Of a DNA stretch of 64,000 nucleotides, positions 9,629 to 18,166 are shown piece by piece (within the stretch, counting starts at the first letter, position 1; each line of letters opens with the position of its first letter). Source of the stretch: a bacterium C-53. Lineage in GTDB: Bacteria; Bacillota; Clostridia; Lachnospirales; Lachnospiraceae. The notes beneath the pieces were generated by a model. The model was not told where the DNA came from, made no database searches, and saw nothing but the letters and a program-made list of their open reading frames with translations. The stretch is taken from positions 124,001 through 188,000 of the forward strand of contig RAZD01000003.1 of assembly GCA_003612525.1 (NCBI GenBank), written 5' to 3'. A program made the position numbers and the translations under genes.

Positions 9629-10444
9629 ATGATGAAAGTATCAAAAATCCAAACAAAAGAACAGGGGGCATCTATCTTGCTGCTAAAAGTTATCGTCTGT
9701 ATCATTGCCGGACTCGGCGCCGGCATCGGAACCGGCCTTGCCGGGCTTTCCGCGGCCGCTGTCATCTCTCCGATGCTCATTACATTTCTCGGATTTCCCG
9801 CTTATGAAGCGGTAGGCATTGCTCTCGCCTCCGACGTCCTGGCCTCTGCGGTATCTGCCTATACATATGGAAAGAACAGGAACCTTGATATCAAAAACGG
9901 AGTTGTCATGCTCGGCACCGTACTTCTGTTTACACTCGTCGGAAGCTATATCGCCTCCCTCGTGTCAAACAGCACAATGGGCAGCTTTTCTGTATTTATG
10001 ACATTCTTCCTCGGATTAAAATTTATCATTCGTCCGGTAATGACAACCAAAGAACTTCAGGAACAAAAAACGGCCGCTCAGAAATTTTATCAATCAATTC
10101 TATGTGGAATCGTCATCGGTTTCATCTGTGGTTTTGTCGGCGCAGGAGGCGGAATGATGATGCTTCTTATGCTCACAAGCGTTCTTGGATATGAACTGAA
10201 AACAGCAGTCGGCACAAGTGTTTTCATCATGACGTTTACTGCATTTACCGGGGCCGTATCACACATGGCAATCGGCGGCAGGCCCGATATCCCAGCGCTC
10301 ATTCTGTGTATTGCCGCTACGTTTACCGGCGCACAGGTATCCGCCGGATTTGCAAACAAGGCCGAGGCGAAAGTCCTAAACCGTGTTACCGGTATCGTCC
10401 TTGCAATCCTCGGCCTTGCCATGATTATTGTAAAATTATTTTAA
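9629..10444 (+). CDS. TauE/SafE-type sulfite/anion exporter, TSUP family
   Basis: About 271 residues, nearly all membrane-spanning. The two TSUP glycine motifs are visible: G-L-G-A-G-I-G-T-G-L-A-G-L near the N-terminus and G-F-V-G-A-G-G-G-M in the second half, the internal repeat of the family. The start is ATGATG at 9629/9632 with a GGGGG run five bases upstream; an in-frame ATG at 9572 has no such site. Members export sulfite, sulfoacetate or related anions, but the substrate cannot be read from sequence. It converges on the metal ATPase gene, and the two 3' ends overlap by four bases. Confidence 0.85.
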   Translation: MMKVSKIQTKEQGASILLLKVIVCIIAGLGAGIGTGLAGLSAAAVISPMLITFLGFPAYEAVGIALASDVLASAVSAYTYGKNRNLDIKNGVVMLGTVLLFTLVGSYIASLVSNSTMGSFSVFMTFFLGLKFIIRPVMTTKELQEQKTAAQKFYQSILCGIVIGFICGFVGAGGGMMMLLMLTSVLGYELKTAVGTSVFIMTFTAFTGAVSHMAIGGRPDIPALILCIAATFTGAQVSAGFANKAEAKVLNRVTGIVLAILGLAMIIVKLF

Positions 10445-12312
10445 ACATTCTCCGGCACTTTTAATGCCCGTACTGCATTTAGTATTGCGATTACACAGAC
10501 CCCGACGTCCGCAAAGACAGCAAGCCACATCGACGCAAGGCCGATTGCCGCAAACAGCAGCACCAGTACCTTAATGCCAATGGCAAATACAATATTTTGC
10601 TTTACAATGCCAAGTGTCTTTCGTGAGATGCGAATTGCCACCGCAATCTTTGACGGCTCATCGGTCATAATTACGATATCCGCCGCTTCAATCGCCGCGT
10701 CCGAACCCAGACCCCCCATTGCAATCCCAATATCCGCGCGGGCGAGTACGGGCGCGTCATTGATACCGTCCCCGACAAAGGCAAGCATACTTTTCTCAGG
10801 TTTTTCTTTTAATAATCTCTCAACTTTTTCCACCTTATCCCCCGGCAGAAGCCCTGTATAAACTTCCGACAACCCAAGTTCCTTTGCAACCACTTCTCCC
10901 ACTTCCCGGCGGTCACCGGTCAGCATAACCGTCTTTTTCACGCCGGCCGCCGTCAGATCGCGTACTGCCCCCGCGGAATCTTCCTTGACTTCATCCGAAA
11001 TGATAATATATCCGGCGTAAATCTTCTCCACACCTACATATACCACCGTCCCAATCTCCGAAGCCGCCGGTGATACAATCCCCTGACGTTCCATCAGCCT
11101 TCTGTTGCCGACATAGACATTTTCTCCGTCCACAACCGCACGGACCCCGAATCCCGGCATATCCTCCACCTCTCCGATTCTGTCCTGCTCCGGTTCTTTT
11201 CCGTATGCACACAGAAGCGACTTTGAGATCGGGTGATTCAGAAAACTTTCCGCAAGCGCAGCCGTTTCAAGAAGCTTATCACCCGCAAACCCGTCTGCGG
11301 GACAAATCTTAGACACCGTAAAAACGCCTTTGGTCAGCGTGCCTGTTTTGTCAAAAACCACAATCTGCGTATTGGCAAGCGCCTCCAGATAATTGCTGCC
11401 TTTAATCAGCACACCTGCTCTGCCTGCTCCGCCAAGCCCGCCAAAGAAACTTAACGGAATCGAAATCACAAGCGCACACGGGCATGAAATCACCAGAAAT
11501 GTAAGCGCACGGTAAATCCATGAACCGAAGTTTCCGCCTGTTACAATCGGCGGCACAAATGCCAGAAGCAAGGCACAAATGACTACAATCGGTGTGTAAT
11601 ATTTTGCAAACTTTGTGATAAAATTTTCCGCCTCCGCCTTTTTGCTGCTCGCATTTTCCACAAGATCAAGAATTTTCGACACTGTTGATTCTCCGAATTC
11701 TTTTGTGACTTCGACTTCAATCATACCACTCAAATTAATGCATCCGCTAATCACAGCCTCACCCGTAAGCGCTTCTCTTGGCACGGACTCTCCGGTAAGC
11801 GCCATCGTATCAAGCGTCGTATTTCCGTTTGTAATAACCCCGTCAAGCGGGACTCTCTCTCCCGGCCGGATTAAAATAGTCTCTCCGACAGATACCTCAT
11901 CAGGGTCAATCTCCACAAACGCCCCGTCACGTTTTACATTCGCATAATCCGGCCGGATATCCATAAGCTCAGTAATCGATTTACGCGATTTGTTGACCGC
12001 ATACGACTGAAACAGCTCCCCAACCTGATAAAACAACATAACGGCAACTGCTTCCGTATACTCTCCGACAAAGAACGCTCCGACCGTCGCAATCCCCATC
12101 AAAAAATTTTCATCAAAAACCTGACCCTTTCCAATATTCCTGACGGCATTCTTCACTACATCTCCACCCACAGTAAAATAGGCGGCAAGATACACAATCA
12201 GCAGGAGATTTCCCAAACTATAGGGCATCAGATGCTCAATGGATACCGCCAACAGCAAAATCGCGCCGCCTGACAGAATCCGGTACAGGCGCTTTTTCAT
12301 CTTCTTCGTCAT
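10441..12312 (-). CDS. cadA: P1B-type heavy-metal ATPase (Zn/Cd/Pb type), without N-terminal HMA domain
   Basis: About 623 residues. Visible motifs: S-C-P-C-A-L in the sixth helix (metal site of Zn/Cd/Pb pumps), phosphorylation site D-K-T-G-T-L-T, the H-P dipeptide in L-N-H-P-I, T-G-E-S of the actuator and G-D-G-I-N-D-A-P-V-L. The usual N-terminal metal-binding domain is absent; the protein begins almost directly at the first helix. A free HMA protein is encoded just upstream at 12340-12561. The ATG at 12312 has a GGAGGAG site. With the CadC-like repressor this forms a metal efflux operon. Zn versus Cd preference cannot be resolved. Confidence 0.92.
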   Translation of the reverse strand: MTKKMKKRLYRILSGGAILLLAVSIEHLMPYSLGNLLLIVYLAAYFTVGGDVVKNAVRNIGKGQVFDENFLMGIATVGAFFVGEYTEAVAVMLFYQVGELFQSYAVNKSRKSITELMDIRPDYANVKRDGAFVEIDPDEVSVGETILIRPGERVPLDGVITNGNTTLDTMALTGESVPREALTGEAVISGCINLSGMIEVEVTKEFGESTVSKILDLVENASSKKAEAENFITKFAKYYTPIVVICALLLAFVPPIVTGGNFGSWIYRALTFLVISCPCALVISIPLSFFGGLGGAGRAGVLIKGSNYLEALANTQIVVFDKTGTLTKGVFTVSKICPADGFAGDKLLETAALAESFLNHPISKSLLCAYGKEPEQDRIGEVEDMPGFGVRAVVDGENVYVGNRRLMERQGIVSPAASEIGTVVYVGVEKIYAGYIIISDEVKEDSAGAVRDLTAAGVKKTVMLTGDRREVGEVVAKELGLSEVYTGLLPGDKVEKVERLLKEKPEKSMLAFVGDGINDAPVLARADIGIAMGGLGSDAAIEAADIVIMTDEPSKIAVAIRISRKTLGIVKQNIVFAIGIKVLVLLFAAIGLASMWLAVFADVGVCVIAILNAVRALKVPENV

Positions 12313-12339
12313 AAATCTCCTCCACACTGTCCCGCATTT

Positions 12340-12561
12340 TTATTTGGCTGTTACTTCTACATCAGGTTCATATTTTTTTACGATTTTCTTTACATCCGCT
12401 TCAATCGTTCCTGATATGCTCTCATCAATTTCAAGCACCATCTTCTGTGCCATCAACGATACACTGCATTTGTTCACACCCGTAAGTTTTCCCGTATCCG
12501 CTTCAATCTTTGCCGCACAATTTGCACAGTCAAGGTCTTCCAAAATAAATACTTTTCTCAT
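12340..12561 (-). CDS. Free heavy-metal-associated (HMA) domain protein
   Basis: A 73-residue single-domain protein with the metal-binding loop D-C-A-N-C-A-A-K-I-E near residues 11-19 and the beta-alpha-beta pattern of HMA domains. It lies between the repressor and the ATPase, 27 bases before the ATPase start. It probably works as the detached metal-binding domain of that pump or as a small metallochaperone. Fused forms are common in CadA/ZntA, so the split is notable but not unique. Confidence 0.88.
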   Translation of the reverse strand: MRKVFILEDLDCANCAAKIEADTGKLTGVNKCSVSLMAQKMVLEIDESISGTIEADVKKIVKKYEPDVEVTAK

Positions 12562-12599
12562 TTTCTCTCTCCTTTACGCGCCATCTGGCACGCCCTTTC

Positions 12600-12965
12600 T
12601 TATTCACTGATATGTTCAAAGCCCTGGCTTAGTATATTCTTGATGTGCCCGTCGGATAAAGAATAGAATACAGTCTTTCCTTCTCTGCGGGCTTTCACAA
12701 GCTGGCTTTGTTTTAAAGTACGCAGTTGATGTGAAATTGCCGACTGCGTCATATTTGTAAGCTGTGCAATATCACACACACACATTTCTGAGCAAAGCAG
12801 AACATACAATATCTTGATTCTCGTTGAATCTGCAAAAATTTTAAAAAAATCTGCCAAATCATACAAGTTATCATCATCAGGTATTTTTTCTTTCACCTTG
12901 TCTACAATATCTTCATGTACATGTATAAATTCACACCCAAGTTCTCTGCTGTCTTCCTTTGACAT
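12600..12965 (-). CDS. ArsR/SmtB-family metal-responsive repressor (CadC-like)
   Basis: About 121 residues with a winged helix-turn-helix: A-D-S-T-R-I-K-I-L opening, E-M-C-V-C-D-I-A matching the metal-site helix of CadC/SmtB, and recognition helix Q-S-A-I-S-H-Q-L-R. An N-terminal Cys (G-C-E-F) could complete a CadC-type thiolate site. The ATG at 12965 is chosen because AAAGGAGGAG lies just before it; the longer frame to 12989 would start inside the operator. It should repress its own operon and release DNA when zinc or cadmium binds. Confidence 0.92.
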   Translation of the reverse strand: MSKEDSRELGCEFIHVHEDIVDKVKEKIPDDDNLYDLADFFKIFADSTRIKILYVLLCSEMCVCDIAQLTNMTQSAISHQLRTLKQSQLVKARREGKTVFYSLSDGHIKNILSQGFEHISE

Positions 12966-12978
12966 ATCTCCTCCTTTA

Positions 12979-13000
12979 CATATGATCATTTGTTCATATG
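12979..13000. promoter_or_regulatory. Operator of the metal-efflux operon
   Basis: A 22-bp imperfect palindrome with arms ATATGA-CA and TG-TCATAT around a two-base centre and one mismatched pair. This is the ArsR/CadC operator form. It lies immediately downstream of the predicted -10 box, over the likely transcription start. Confidence 0.7.
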
Positions 13001-13003
13001 TTC

Positions 13004-13031
13004 ATTATATCATTTTTTTATTCAATGTCAA
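13004..13031 (-). promoter_or_regulatory. Promoter of the metal-efflux operon
   Basis: TTGACA (13026-13031), a 16-base spacer and TATAAT (13004-13009) on the minus strand, both consensus. The adjacent palindrome at 12979-13000 would let the repressor block it. Confidence 0.7.
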
Positions 13032-13261
13032 TGCACTTTTGTTTTTTGTATATTTTGTCCAATTATTTAAATCTTTTTATCCAAAAATTGTTTAAATTCC
13101 ATTAACAAATTGTTCATAAACCGGAATCTGTTCTGTCACACTTCGATGATAACATAGTACTAAGGTTGGGATTTTATTCTATATAATTTACTCGCAAAGC
13201 AGCGGCCAGTACACGTGCCCGGTTCGCTGCCCGCGGGAATCGATAAGAAAGGCGGGCCGCT

Positions 13262-14455
13262 ATGAAAAAACATTATTGGATTGTTCTGATTTCCATTTTC
13301 ACAATTGCTGTAATGATCAACTGCATCGCATGGAACAGTACGGAATTCTGTGATTTTTATGTAGCGGAGATCTTTCCGGTCTGGCTGAATACTTATGGAC
13401 GGCTCACAAGCCTGTTTTCGTTCTCCGTAGGTGAATTTATGATTGTACTCGGAATTGCGCTTCTGGGAATTGCCGTGATTCTGGGATTTATTACGACTGT
13501 ATTTCTCCTTCTCCGCCCCCATTCACTGTTGACCAGAAAAATACAGGCCGCCGCCAGAAAATATTATTCGGTTTTTGCATGTATTCTTGCGTGCGTAACT
13601 CTTGTTATGACACTGAACTGTTTTCCGCTCTACCATTGCTCTACCTTTGAAGACAAATATATGAATGCCACCGAAAGAGAATACTCTTTCGATGAGCTTG
13701 CCTCTTTAAGAGATTATATCGTACTCAAGGTAAACACTCTTTCCCGTGAACTTGAGCGTGACGCAGACGGCTTTGCCGTCTACCGGGGCAATATGGAACA
13801 GACTGCAAGGGAAAGCATGCAAAAACTCGGAAATAAATACAGTCAGCTTGCCGGATATTACGTGGTGCCAAAGGAATTATGTTTTTCAAACTTTATGAGC
13901 CAGCAGAGCATGCGCGGATATTACTTCCCATTTTCAATGGAGGCAAATTATAATGGCGTCATGACGTCGTTAAACAAGCCCTCCACCATGTGTCATGAAC
14001 TTGCCCACACAAAAGGATTTATCTATGAGGATGAAGCAAACCTGATCGGTTTTCTCGCATGTGTAGAGTCAGACGATCCCTATTTTCAGTATAGCGGTTA
14101 TCTGAGTGTCTTAAATTATATTGATAACGACTTTTACAAAGCAACAGGAAAAAACAGGGAGGTCTATAACACTCATATCAAAATTGCTTCCGAAGTAAGA
14201 AGAGACAACCGCTTCCTTACAGAAGAAGCCAGGAAAACCATGGAAGAAAAAGCTGTAATCAAAACGGAAACCGTAGAAAAAGCCGCTTCTGAATTCATCA
14301 ACACGAACCTTTTGATGAACGGCATTCCCGAAGGTTCCTTAAGCTACGCAAAAGTAGTCGGACTGCTGATGGAATATTACGATGGCGATTTTGACAATCT
14401 GCCGGGAACCGCGGCTCCTGGCGAAGAATATTTTCTCGTTGAAAACGAAAATTAA
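13262..14455 (+). CDS. DUF3810 family membrane protein with HExxH motif
   Basis: A 397-residue protein. Three N-terminal hydrophobic segments (about 5-25, 55-80, 98-120) are followed by a soluble domain with His245-Glu246-Leu-Ala-His249 and Glu258 in the next E-D-E-A-N stretch. That spacing fits a gluzincin-type zinc site (HExxH plus a downstream Glu). DUF3810 members in Firmicutes share this layout; no function is established that I can name. The catalytic domain is probably outside the membrane. A GAAAGGCGGG site precedes the ATG and a strong terminator follows. It stands alone as a single gene. Protease activity is inferred from the motif. Confidence 0.8.
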   Translation: MKKHYWIVLISIFTIAVMINCIAWNSTEFCDFYVAEIFPVWLNTYGRLTSLFSFSVGEFMIVLGIALLGIAVILGFITTVFLLLRPHSLLTRKIQAAARKYYSVFACILACVTLVMTLNCFPLYHCSTFEDKYMNATEREYSFDELASLRDYIVLKVNTLSRELERDADGFAVYRGNMEQTARESMQKLGNKYSQLAGYYVVPKELCFSNFMSQQSMRGYYFPFSMEANYNGVMTSLNKPSTMCHELAHTKGFIYEDEANLIGFLACVESDDPYFQYSGYLSVLNYIDNDFYKATGKNREVYNTHIKIASEVRRDNRFLTEEARKTMEEKAVIKTETVEKAASEFINTNLLMNGIPEGSLSYAKVVGLLMEYYDGDFDNLPGTAAPGEEYFLVENEN

Positions 14456-14469
14456 AATTTCTTCATGAA

Positions 14470-14522
14470 AAATCCCAATGTAAAAAGGTATACTATTACT
14501 TATATCCTTTACATTGGGATTT
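14470..14522. terminator. Bidirectional rho-independent terminator
   Basis: A 15-bp perfect stem (14470-14484 with 14508-14522, AAATCCCAATGTAAA) with T-rich sequence beyond it on both strands. It serves the DUF3810 gene and the convergent coiled-coil gene. Confidence 0.75.
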
Positions 14523-14541
14523 CGTTGCTTTCATTATTTTT

Positions 14542-15054
14542 TCACGATATCTTTTTTATTTTTTCACTATGCTCCGCCACAACCTTCTTCAGAATATCTG
14601 TATCAGACTGCAACGCATCTAATTGATCAATGCCATTTGCATATCTTTCATATGTAGAAGTATAACAGGCTTCGATTGTATTTAGTCTTGGCAGTATGTC
14701 ATTTTCCATCTTTAAATTAAGGTTTCTGACATCCTGCTTTAAACTTTCAACATCCTGTTTTACATCTTCTATATTCTGTCTCAGATCTCTGACATCCTGC
14801 TTTAAGCCTTCTACATCCTGTCTCAGATCTCTGACATCCTGCTTTAAGCCTTCTACATCCTGTCTCAGATCTTTAACACCCTGCTTTATGTCTTCTACAT
14901 CCTGTCTCAGATCTTTAACATCCTGCTTTACGTCTTCTATATCCTGCCTTTGATCTTTAACATCCTGCTTTATGTCTTCTATATCTCGTCTTATCGGCTC
15001 AATCTGTGATCGAACAATATTAGATATGGCAAGCAATAATTCGTTGTCTTTCAT
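14542..15054 (-). CDS. Long coiled-coil repeat protein of unknown function
   Basis: 170 residues. From about residue 15 to 110 the protein is a near-perfect series of 14-residue repeats (two heptads) of the form D-V-K-D-L-R-Q-D-V-E-D-I-K-Q, which predicts one uninterrupted amphipathic coiled coil. A short non-repetitive C-terminal part with Tyr and Leu follows (about 118-170). There is no signal peptide or membrane helix. It has a consensus promoter and a GAAGGAG site, so it is likely expressed. Similar coiled-coil proteins are often left as hypothetical. The repeats are encoded by exact and near-exact 42-bp DNA repeats, so copy number probably varies between strains. Confidence 0.75.
   Translation of the reverse strand: MKDNELLLAISNIVRSQIEPIRRDIEDIKQDVKDQRQDIEDVKQDVKDLRQDVEDIKQGVKDLRQDVEGLKQDVRDLRQDVEGLKQDVRDLRQNIEDVKQDVESLKQDVRNLNLKMENDILPRLNTIEACYTSTYERYANGIDQLDALQSDTDILKKVVAEHSEKIKKIS
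14737..14988. repeat. Tandem array of about six 42-bp coding repeats
   Basis: Units start at 14737, 14779, 14821, 14863, 14905 and 14947. The units at 14779 and 14821 are identical and the others differ at several positions. The repeats touch each other without spacers and stay in frame, so they add 14 residues each to the coiled coil. Confidence 0.9.
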
Positions 15055-15140
15055 TGCGTCACACTCCTTCTCAAATTTATATATCGCATACTATAAAAAT
15101 CAACTATTGTTTACTATAGATTGCGCCCCTCGTTGAGATT

Positions 15141-15169
15141 ACTATAACACATCTAAAATATAGTGTCAA
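15141..15169 (-). promoter_or_regulatory. Promoter of the coiled-coil gene
   Basis: TTGACA (15164-15169), a 17-base spacer and TATAGT (15141-15146) on the minus strand, about 90 bases before the start codon. Confidence 0.65.
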
Positions 15170-15227
15170 CAACAAACAGCCTGCGTTCTGTCCTATCTTC
15201 TATTATCCAAGCCTTATTTAACGAATT

Positions 15228-16178
15228 TTAATTAAAATACACCAGTTCATCCTCGGCAGCCTGCGTGGTTTCCACCACGGAAGCATAAAGCACAGGCGCC
15301 CTTCTCTGATATTCGCGGCTCATTGCACTTCCAATCTTTGCCGTAACCTTCACCCACTCTTTCGTCCGCAGACGTTTCGCCTCGCCGTACTTACATGGAA
15401 AGCCAAAAAAAGCAATATCGTCGGCACAACACGTCATCGCAAACCGCCCGGGTATAAAGACATCCTCTTTCCCACGCTTCGGATGAAATACCTGTCCTTT
15501 AAAAGTGACAGTTTTCCCCTCATACTGTTCAAGATTATCAAGTGCATCAAGATAAAATATTCCAAAATCATCATCGCCAATCTCAATCAGATCTGCACTT
15601 ATATCATATGGGAGTTCTTCTTCCACCTCATCATCCACATTGCCGTCCGGCGTCTCATAAAGCACCTGCGCTCGCTTATTCACCGCACGTACGGTTCTCT
15701 TAAACATTGCCCTGTCATGTTCCTCCGTACAACGGTTAAAAAGGACAAGATCCGCATATGCAAACTGATTCATCATCATCTGTTTCATATTGGAAAGATA
15801 CATTTCATAAGTATTGGAATCCACAGTGGCAATTCCCTGCCCAAGCGTCCAGTTTTCGGGAAACGACTCTACAATTTCACGCACATCCCAGGTCCCGTTT
15901 TCCTCAATAATAACCCTCGCCGGACGCACCTCAGCATCAAATGTTTTCAGAAGTTCCCTGCTGACATCTTCCTCGTCCTCTATCATGCGGACTTCCATCT
16001 TATTCTTTTTAAGAAGTTCCGTCTCGAGTTCCTCTTCTCCCTCCTCACAGATAATAAGGAGTGTCGTCTTTCCATCCTGAAACTGTCCATCCAGCAGAGT
16101 TTCTCTGATAAAACTTGTCTTTCCACTATCCAGAAATCCGGTAAACAAGTATACCGGCAATAATCGTTTTCCAAACAT
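15228..16178 (-). CDS. CobW-like GTPase fused to a DUF1980/TIGR03943-like domain
   Basis: A 316-residue protein. Residues 1-190 form a CobW/P47K-like G domain with Walker A G-F-L-D-S-G-K-T-S and an N-R-C-T segment at the guanine-recognition position. The metal-binding GCxCC motif of classical COG0523 proteins is missing. The C-terminal part (about 215-316) has G-K-T-V-T-F-K-G-Q-V, R-F-A-M-T-C-C-A-D-D and W-V-K-V, which match what I know of the DUF1980/TIGR03943 (YcgQ) family. It follows a His-rich CobW gene by 17 bases. A role in metal (probably zinc) homeostasis is inferred. The fusion is unusual. Confidence 0.72.
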   Translation of the reverse strand: MFGKRLLPVYLFTGFLDSGKTSFIRETLLDGQFQDGKTTLLIICEEGEEELETELLKKNKMEVRMIEDEEDVSRELLKTFDAEVRPARVIIEENGTWDVREIVESFPENWTLGQGIATVDSNTYEMYLSNMKQMMMNQFAYADLVLFNRCTEEHDRAMFKRTVRAVNKRAQVLYETPDGNVDDEVEEELPYDISADLIEIGDDDFGIFYLDALDNLEQYEGKTVTFKGQVFHPKRGKEDVFIPGRFAMTCCADDIAFFGFPCKYGEAKRLRTKEWVKVTAKIGSAMSREYQRRAPVLYASVVETTQAAEDELVYFN

Positions 16179-16195
16179 TTCTTCACCCAGTCATC

Positions 16196-17212
16196 CTACA
16201 ATTCAAAAAGTTCTTTCAATGCATCCTCTTTCAAATCTGCTCCAATCACACAAAGCCTTCCGGTATAATCTGCCACACCTCTTCGAATTTCATATTCCCC
16301 CGGCGTCAGGTCAAAATGAAACCATTCTCCTTCCTTTGCGGCAACGATTCCTTTGGCGCGCAGAACCGTACCATAGTCCGTTTCCTCAGAAAGTTTCATA
16401 AGAATCTCTTTCAGCTTTTCTTCCGTAAACTTATGAGAAGTTTCCTCTCCCCAGCTTGTAAAAACTTCATCGGCATGATGATGGCTGTGATCATGGTCAT
16501 GACCGCAGCCGCATTCACAGTCATGTTGATGATGATGCTCTTCATGATGATGGTCATGGTCCCTGTGTTCATGACCTTGCCGTTCCTGTTCTTCCATCAT
16601 TTCCGACGCCAGTGATTTGCTTTCCTCCATCGCACCAAGAATCGTCTTTCCGTCAATTTCGCTCCAGTCTGTCGTGATAATCGGAGCCTCACTGTTATGC
16701 TCCCGAATCATGTGAATGGCAAGATCAAGCTTCTCCTGCTTCATCCCACCTGTTCTTGAAAGAATAATTGTTCTCGCACTTTCAATCTGATTATTAAAGA
16801 ATTCACCGAAATTCTTCATGTAAATTTTTGCTTTTGTGGCATCTACAACAGCTGTCATGCTGTTTATCACAATATCCGCATGCTCCATAACATTCTCGAC
16901 CGCCTTCGCCACATCAGAGAGTTTCCCTACACCGGACGGCTCAATAATAATGCGGTCAGGATGGTACGTATCGATCACTTCTGTAAGCGCTGTCCCAAAA
17001 TCGCCCACAAGCGAACAGCAAATACAACCGGAATTCATCTCAGTAATATTCACACCGGATTCCTTCAAAAATCCTCCGTCAATCCCGATCTCGCCAAATT
17101 CATTTTCAATCAGAACAATCTGCTGACCCGTAAATACTTCCGCAATCAGCTTCTTTATCAATGTTGTCTTTCCTGCTCCCAGAAACCCTGAAATAATATC
17201 TACTTTTGTCAT
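16196..17212 (-). CDS. CobW/COG0523 GTPase, His-rich metal chaperone
   Basis: About 338 residues. It opens with I-S-G-F-L-G-A-G-K-T-T (Walker A) and has E-N-E-F-G-E and the metal-binding motif G-C-I-C-C that defines COG0523 GTPases. Around residues 210-250 there is a stretch dominated by His, Asp and Glu with C-E-C-G-C-G inside, a likely metal-buffering loop. A CobW C-terminal domain follows (about 260-338). The ATG at 17212 is where the fold begins; AAAGGAG lies 13 bases upstream, a little far. These proteins insert or traffic zinc, cobalt or nickel. I see no Zur-like box upstream. Confidence 0.88.
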   Translation of the reverse strand: MTKVDIISGFLGAGKTTLIKKLIAEVFTGQQIVLIENEFGEIGIDGGFLKESGVNITEMNSGCICCSLVGDFGTALTEVIDTYHPDRIIIEPSGVGKLSDVAKAVENVMEHADIVINSMTAVVDATKAKIYMKNFGEFFNNQIESARTIILSRTGGMKQEKLDLAIHMIREHNSEAPIITTDWSEIDGKTILGAMEESKSLASEMMEEQERQGHEHRDHDHHHEEHHHQHDCECGCGHDHDHSHHHADEVFTSWGEETSHKFTEEKLKEILMKLSEETDYGTVLRAKGIVAAKEGEWFHFDLTPGEYEIRRGVADYTGRLCVIGADLKEDALKELFEL

Positions 17213-17374
17213 TTTACGTCTGACGCTCCTTTGCCTTATATGATTTCTGACAGCGGCATACATCCGGCCCCGACAGGTTCCGGCATGCCGCCTTTTGAAA
17301 CATATCCTTTAAACTTCTTCTCACAATATCATAACATATCTGTCAAGCGCCGCTTATGAAAAATTTCTAAAAAA

Positions 17375-18166
17375 TCAAAATATGCTCCCATATGAAACAA
17401 TACCATGTGTCAGGTCTTCTCTGTAACCTTCGTCGCCTTCTACCAGACTGTTTATTACAACCCTGTCGCTTCCCGTATGGCCCGTCGCATGAATATAACG
17501 GCCGCTGTCTAAATACATGGTTACATGTCCATCATAATAAATAAGATCACCAGACATCATTTTCTCATATGCAATTGGATGGACGGGAAATCCCGGCATA
17601 ATCTTCGCATCCCTGTAAATTACAATCCCGCAGAGATAATATGCCATAAAAGTAAGGCCGGAACAGTCGATTCCAAGAGGCGTTTTCCCACCCCATCGGT
17701 ACTGCACGTCCATGTATTCCAGAGCATTCTTCACAACCTGCCTTCGGATGGTATCCTCATCCTTTGAAAACGGCTCCTGATGATATTGCGTAAGATAACT
17801 CTCTTTAATATAGCCCTCCAAATCATCATAGAGCAGAACCTTCCGATATCCGTTCTCTGTTTCAGAAAGCGTATTTATCCTTGCACCACGCGGTACACTG
17901 ATCAGCCGCTTCCCTCTCACATGCGGCTCCTTTAAGACATCGGCATACGCCTGCCGCACCGTCATCTGAATCCCGCCATCCTCTTTTTTCGGAATAAAAT
18001 CCGCCTCTTTTACATACCCTTCATACCCATACTCCGTTTGTATATAACGATACTCCCCCTGTCTTTTCGATGAAAATTCCGCCTCCATTCCATACAGGAT
18101 CTCATCGCTCATAATTCCGTTTTCCGTATAAACAGGAATTATCCCCTTGCCTGCAATAAATCGCAT
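17375..18166 (-). CDS. NlpC/P60 peptidase with SH3-like domains, apparently cytoplasmic
   Basis: About 263 residues. The N-terminal 135 residues look like two bacterial SH3 folds; the C-terminal NlpC/P60 domain carries the catalytic Cys in I-D-C-S-G-L-T-F, the His in G-H-V-T-M-Y-L and the third polar residue, His, in Y-I-H-A-T-G. No signal peptide or lipobox is present from either candidate start (18166 or ATG 18220). This layout matches YkfC-type enzymes that cut gamma-D-Glu-diamino acid bonds in recycled muropeptides inside the cell. Start choice is uncertain: AAAGG lies 13 bases before 18166. Confidence 0.82.
   Translation of the reverse strand: MRFIAGKGIIPVYTENGIMSDEILYGMEAEFSSKRQGEYRYIQTEYGYEGYVKEADFIPKKEDGGIQMTVRQAYADVLKEPHVRGKRLISVPRGARINTLSETENGYRKVLLYDDLEGYIKESYLTQYHQEPFSKDEDTIRRQVVKNALEYMDVQYRWGGKTPLGIDCSGLTFMAYYLCGIVIYRDAKIMPGFPVHPIAYEKMMSGDLIYYDGHVTMYLDSGRYIHATGHTGSDRVVINSLVEGDEGYREDLTHGIVSYGSIF

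Noticed and set aside
14737-14988. Regularly spaced repeats that could suggest a CRISPR array
   Set aside because: The units touch without spacers, keep a 42-bp period and stay in the reading frame of a coiled-coil gene.
15483-16163. 226-codon plus-strand frame
   Set aside because: Antisense to the CobW-like fusion gene; no start signal.
17213-17374. Zur box upstream of the CobW pair
   Set aside because: No palindrome resembling the Bacillus Zur site is visible; only AT-rich sequence and a lone TTGACA.
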